A stretch of 64,000 nt of DNA from Rhynchosporium graminicola. Its lineage: Eukaryota > Ascomycota > Leotiomycetes > Helotiales > Ploettnerulaceae. The stretch covers positions 169,194 through 233,193 of the forward strand of contig FJUW01000065.1 of the NCBI GenBank assembly GCA_900074885.1, read 5' to 3'. This document shows, piece after piece, positions 59,250 to 64,000 of this stretch (positions are counted from its first letter, which is position 1; every line of letters begins with the position of its first letter). Below the pieces are notes generated by a model that ran no database searches, was not told the origin of the DNA, and was given only the letters and a program-made list of their open reading frames with translations. The translations under genes and the position numbers were made by a program.

Positions 59250-60956
59250 TGGAAGATATACCCTTTACTGATCTCTACTATAATAGAGCCAGAATCCTAG
59301 AATATTCTAAGCTAGTCCAGGAGAATATAGCTAGGAGATATATACTAGCTAAGCTCGCCTAGCTGAATAAGATAATTAAGGAGGGAATTAAGTATAGGAT
59401 ATTTAAGAGTATACTCCTAGCTAACGGAGCGCTATCAGATTAGAATAGCTATCTATATATAATAGATAAAGGATTAGACTCTAAGGTATAAACTAGGGAG
59501 TATAGAGTAATATTTAATTACTCTAAGATTAAAAAGAAAACTCCTAGCTACTTAATAATCTCTATAGTAAAGTACTTTATATTTCTTAGTAATCCTAAGT
59601 ATCGCCTGTTTATCTAGATAGATCTGAAACACGCTTACTAGTTAGTAAACTTATACCTAGATAACTACTATATCTATGCCTTCTCTGCACTAAGCTATAG
59701 CTAACTATAACTAATATATATACCTTAAGGGTATAGAAGCTTAGCTTTTTTAATAATAGAACTTATAAAGCTAGTATTTAGAGATATACTAAGATCTGCT
59801 AAGGCAGTAGAGAAAGGTTTCGATAACTCTAAGGTCTCGCTATTCTCTCTAATTATTTCTAAGGTTAGAGTAGTTCTTCAGGCCTTACTCTTCTATATAG
59901 ACGATATCTTCGTAGCCTTTAAGATATTTAAGGAAGTATTTGCTTTTCTGAAAGATTATCTCCTCCCTCGACTCTTATAGTCTAGTCTTAAGCTCTCCTT
60001 TAAGAAGTATCTATTATTTATAATAGAGGTTCTAGTGTTAGGGACCCTATATAAGGCTAGTAGAAAATTAATAATTAAGCCGGAAAGGGTATTAAGGATC
60101 AATATATAGCTAATACTTAAAAACGCTATAGAGGTTAGGAGATTCTTAGGAGCGATCTAGATAACGCGACTATAGGTTAAGAATTATACGGAGATTGCTC
60201 GATTATTAAATCGACTTACTAGAGATATAGAATAGAGATAGAAAGAGAATAAGGCGATATTATTTAAGCTACTAAAGGAAGTATACTTAAGGGTAGTAGA
60301 GAGAAACAGCCACGATCTAACTCTCCTAGTGCAAATATATATAGATACTAATAGATATATAGGAGGATATTATATTATATAATCTAAGGAGGGAGAGAAG
60401 AAGATAGTACTAATCCTTTTCGATAGTTTCATATTCTCTAAAGCCTAGAGAAATTATAGAACTTATAAACGCGAGCTGCTTTCTATTATAGAGTTCAGCT
60501 ATAAGTACTATTATATATTAAGAGAAGATAAGCTAGGAATAATCTATATAGATTATTAGCTACTTACTCACTTTCTGGACTCCTCGGCGCTCTAAGAAGG
60601 AATTTATACTAGGTAGGCTTCAGAGCTAAGGTTATTAAATATATAGATTTACTATATTCCTAGTAGTAGAAATAAGACTATAGATACTTTATCACGTACT
60701 ATTTTCCCGGGAGATAATTACGATAGACTAGATATAATAAGGTTTAGAGAAGAGTAGCAGACTACTACTAGACTTATCTAGAGATAGAAAGACGGAATTA
60801 GTAGATATGAAGATCTACTAAAAGAATTAGAGCTTAGTTCTAAGAGGACTAATAGTAAGAAATTAGAAGTTATCAGAGAAATATTTAAGGTAGATAATAT
60901 TAAGAAATAGGCTAGAGATAAGAAGGAGGATCTAGAGTTTATAGCTGCCCTATATG
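59250..60956 (+). mobile_element. Host Ty3/gypsy-like relic, piece 3 (reverse transcriptase-RNase H)
   Basis: The plus-strand frame reads as a gypsy-type reverse transcriptase (FIQIDLKHAYQLVNLYL near 59.61 kb; YIDDIFVAF near 59.9 kb) followed by RNase H (YIDTNRYIGGYY near 60.34 kb; RTYKRELLSIIEF near 60.46 kb; SRNKTIDTLSR near 60.68 kb), with scattered RIP-type stops. It is distinct in sequence from the chromovirus copies. I see no integrase between RNase H and the direct repeats that begin at 60957, so integrase is either lost or located elsewhere in this lineage. The frame has fewer stops than the chromovirus copies although the element is older. Confidence 0.75.
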
Positions 60957-61259
60957 TGTGAAAATTGAAGGTGGAAATCGGCCAAAGGTCAGAATAACAG
61001 AATAATAGGTGATCAATTTGACTTGCTTTTCTTGCTTAAAGAGAGCTAACTACAGGAGAGATTCTAGCTACTTATATAGCTATGTGAGCTCTCTAGAATA
61101 TTCTATACTGTAAAAATTAAAGGTGGAAATCAGCTAAAAGGTCAGAATAATACGTGATTAATACGAATTGCTTTTTGCTTACTTGAAGAGAGCTAACTAC
61201 AGGAGAGATTCTAGCTACTTATATAGCTATGTGAGCTCTCTAGAATATTCTATACTACG
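60957..61259. repeat. Two tandem copies of a ~152-bp repeat
   Basis: Unit 1 starts TGTGAAAATTGAAGGTGG at 60957 and unit 2 starts TGTAAAAATTAAAGGTGG at 61109. Both end in a shared block (AGAGAGCTAACTACAGGAGA ... CTCTCTAGAATATTCTATACT). The shared block contains an inverted repeat AGAGAGCT/AGCTCTCT and an inner TAGCTA/TAGCTA pair, so it could fold into a hairpin. It may be the right terminal repeat of the host retroelement, duplicated. No matching left copy was found near 39.3 kb. Confidence 0.7.
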
Positions 61260-61358
61260 TAATACAGAACTCCATAGAAGAAGACACGTATACCGTAGAA
61301 TCATACTACGTCAGTAGTACGTCAGTAGAAACCTCTAGAAGTACGATGTACGTACTAC

Positions 61359-62433
61359 AGTGAAACCCCTGTTATAACGATTGATTCGGGACAGTCAAAA
61401 ATATCGTTATAACGGATATATCGTTATAAAGGAACGAGTTTGTATTATATAAGCCACCTATCAAGGGAACCCTAGGAGAGCGAGTCTCTCTCTATAGATT
61501 GCAACTCTTGCTTGTAGCGCTTAATTACTCGTATATAACTTATATTCATAGTTCTTTGCTTCTCTGTAAAGTAAAGTAATACCTTTAAAGCTTACTTTAC
61601 GTCTTGAATAGAGTATTCTAGCTCTAGAACTAAGTCTCTAGCCTTGTCTTTATCCTCTAGAGTTTCGCTTTATAAGTGATCTTCTATTATCTCTTATAAT
61701 AAAGCGTCGTTAGTCTGCTTGTTCTCTATATCAATTGCGTCTGTTATAGCTTCTTCTAAGGGGTTCAAGAAGTTACTTAAACTTATAGCGTTCCTGATAT
61801 CTGCTACTATTGAAGCTTATTGATAAAGCTATATAAGATCAGCTAGCTAAGGTGATATCGGAAGAGCTATTAGAGCTACGACTAGAGTTAATTTCCGGAA
61901 GTAGTTATAAATTATCGTATTACTAACGTTTATAAACTAACTCCGGAATACCTATCGTAGAGCTAAGTGGACGTTCATAGATTATACTAGCTTATCTCCT
62001 CTTTCAAGGCAGTCGATTATATATTATAGCTAATAACGATAGTAATAGGCCTTGAGATTCTGAATAATACTTTGATTAAGAGGTTGGAAACGATTTGTCG
62101 AGTTTAGAGGTAGCTAGCAAATCCGAATATTCGCAGGTAGCGGACACAGTTCTAAGCTAGTATAATAAGCTGAGAAGTTATCTATAGCTAGTAAGATAGT
62201 TCTATTACTAATATAGCGATAGAAAGCCTTTAGCTAGTTAATTATAATAACTATATTCATCTAAGCCTTCTTATTCTACTGCTACTCGCCTCCTATAGTC
62301 GAAACGCTGATATTCTGTAAAGCGCGCGGCGTTTTATGCTTTTTAATACACTATATTAGAAGCTTATCACTTCCTGTGGCGTTTATATAAATAATAAGAG
62401 ATATTCGAGACTTGTCCTTCTTCAGGCCAGCGC
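61359..62433 (-). mobile_element. pogo/Fot1-like transposon copy 2, interrupted by an LTR insertion
   Basis: The left end CAGTGAAACCCCT follows a TA (61357-61358) and the sequence aligns with the first part of the element at 24386-26207. The minus strand keeps transposase blocks in better condition, including IDNFSAYYTSLELCPLPANI (about 62150-62210) and the third catalytic region QSIIQNLKAYYYR (about 62030-62080, with the catalytic Asp changed to Asn). Homology stops at 62433 where the 5' LTR of a gypsy element begins. The remainder should lie beyond the window. Confidence 0.92.
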
Positions 62434-62668
62434 TGTGACGACTGGTCAGGTTTGGAGGTCTCTCCCTATTAGTAGAAACACTTACTGCTAAGCGAGATTA
62501 TACGAGTAGAGTTTAGGGGCCCTTTTTTATATATATACTTCTATTCTCTTTTTACTTCTTTACTCCTTAGTTATAGATTCTTAAGTGATTCTTACTACTT
62601 TATATTCATAGTAATATAAGGTCTTATTACTCAGGTAGTTTTGAGACTTTTCTAGAGTAAGTGTTATA
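62434..62668 (+). repeat. 5' LTR of the third gypsy family (235 bp)
   Basis: It begins TGTGACGACTGGTCAGG and ends AAGTGTTATA, which corresponds to AAGCGTCACA in the better-kept solo LTR, so the end has lost its CA by C-to-T change. Both LTRs are exactly 235 bp. Confidence 0.93.
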
Positions 62669-64000
62669 TTATCTATAACTCTTTTACTTACGTCTAGGAA
62701 GATAGTAAATATCTACTTATATTATACCTCTATACCTAGAGCTACTAAACGCAGGAGATTACGCTATATAGAGAAGGCTTATACTAAGTATAAACTTGAA
62801 GAATAGTACCTAAACCGAAGTAACCTAAGTCCGATAAATCGACTACCGGTTCTCCGACTCCCTCTACTTCCTATTCTTTAGCGACTTATAATACTCGCTA
62901 TAACCTACTTCTCTCTATAGTAGAGAGTACTCGCGATAACGCCTCGTCCGAGTTAAGCTCCCTAACTCCTACTATAATTAACGAACTCACTGAGTCGCTA
63001 AACCTTCCCGATAATACCCTTATATTAATAGTAACTATGAGTAACTTATAGGAAGACCGCGCTTACTAGCTATAAGAGGCAGAAAGGAAGCTCGCAGAGG
63101 AGAGATAATTAAACGCTGACTTATCTACAGAACTATACTAGTTACGGGACGAGTTCTTGGAATTACGCTAGTTAACTACTTAGCGCTCTACTAAGTCTAT
63201 ATCGTTTAATAACGTTTAATCGCGTATAATACTACTACTATTAATTAAAGAAGATAATACTACTTTTACGCTTAATAATTGTTATCGAGAATAATCTACC
63301 GGAGGAATATCGTTAATATTATATACTACGCGTATAGAGAAGATACCGAACCTTCTAAATAAGCTCTCTAATAGAATTGATTACTCTTTAAAACTCTAGG
63401 AAATATAGATATATAATACCCTCTGGCGCTACTCTAGCTACTTTATCGACGAAGATTACTATAAAGATTAGTTACTTAACTAAACAGAAGGAATAGCTAG
63501 AACTTACCTGGAACTCTTGTTCTTAGAACTAGAATATAATAAAGAAGGCAGTATAATCGATTCACTTAATATAATTACTTAACTCGTCTCCTTCTTATCT
63601 AATCTATACGATTAATAAACTGTAAGAGCTAGCTATTCCGCACTAAAGATAGATTATAAGTAGACCTTCTAGATGTTCTACTATATGTTTCGTACGCTAG
63701 CTTATAAAGCTAGAGTAAATAATTAATCGACTCTGAAAATAGACTTATAAGAGAAGCTACTTGTATAGCTACGGAAATAGCTCTTCTAATAGTACCGAAC
63801 GTTAAGAACACTAGAAGAATACGTTAAGGCTATATAAGCTAAAGACTAAGGTTAATTTATTGAAAAGACTTATTATTCCGAGTCTTCGGCTAAAGCTAGC
63901 GCGACTCAGGAACGCCTTATAAATACCTCCTTTTAGCGCTATAGTACTAACTCCTCTTCTTATCTGCAAATTAGTCTTCTTACGCCCGAGAACACTAGTA
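62434..64000 (+). mobile_element. Third Ty3/gypsy family, 5' part, running off the window
   Basis: A 235-bp 5' LTR is followed by an internal region whose plus strand reads as a gag polyprotein (for example DYSLKTWEIQIYNTLWRYS near 63.38 kb) with many RIP-type stops. The predicted upstream target sequence is AGCGC (62429-62433); the matching right copy would be outside the window. The LTR is the same family as the solo LTR at 32836-33070. Confidence 0.85.

Overview
The window is a stretch of a filamentous ascomycete (Pezizomycotina) chromosome. The evidence is short spliceosomal introns of about 45-125 nt with GTANGT donors and CTAAC/CTGAC branch sites, typical fungal housekeeping genes, and a large AT-rich compartment of LTR retrotransposons, pogo/Fot1 and hAT elements eroded in the way repeat-induced point mutation (RIP) does. 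A leotiomycete is possible but cannot be proven from sequence reading alone.

Left part (1-27.7 kb): normal base composition and intact genes. A divergent pair shares an 800-bp intergenic region: UTP21 (minus strand, SSU processome WD40 protein, 3 exons, 1031 aa) and VIP1/asp1 (plus strand, dual inositol pyrophosphate kinase/phosphatase, 2 exons, 1645 aa). Then follow about 12 kb (10.1-22.1 kb) where I can support only one small cysteine-rich, probably zinc-binding protein (54 aa at 17517). An F-box gene (minus, 2 exons, 380 aa) and a pirin gene (plus, 2 exons, 353 or 285 aa) flank a 1.82-kb RIP-damaged pogo/Fot1 element with a TA target duplication.

Middle part (27.7-39.3 kb): mixed composition. 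A protein-kinase-like pseudogene (about 30.9-36.3 kb) is split by a 3.8-kb hAT element with an 8-bp target duplication, and that hAT carries a 235-bp solo LTR with its own 5-bp duplication. Past it lies a small intact-looking three-exon gene for a 93-aa secreted protein with 8 cysteines (38202-38659), the last gene before the AT-rich block.

Right part (39.3-64 kb): almost entirely transposon. A Ty3/gypsy relic (host) is split into three pieces by two copies of a second Ty3/gypsy family, a chromovirus of 7.78 kb with 268-bp LTRs. The copies lie in opposite orientation (42138-49913 minus, target duplication ATTAT; 51468-59244 plus, target duplication AAGCC) and so form a 7.8-kb inverted repeat around a 1.55-kb spacer. 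Both carry a degraded antisense coding region between pol and the 3' LTR. A second pogo copy (61359-62433) is interrupted by the 5' end of a third gypsy family, whose LTR is the same family as the solo LTR in the hAT and whose gag runs off the window. TpG and CpA dinucleotides are nearly absent from the chromovirus copies, which is why almost no open reading frames survive there.

No tRNA, rRNA, CRISPR array or bacterial-type feature was recognised.
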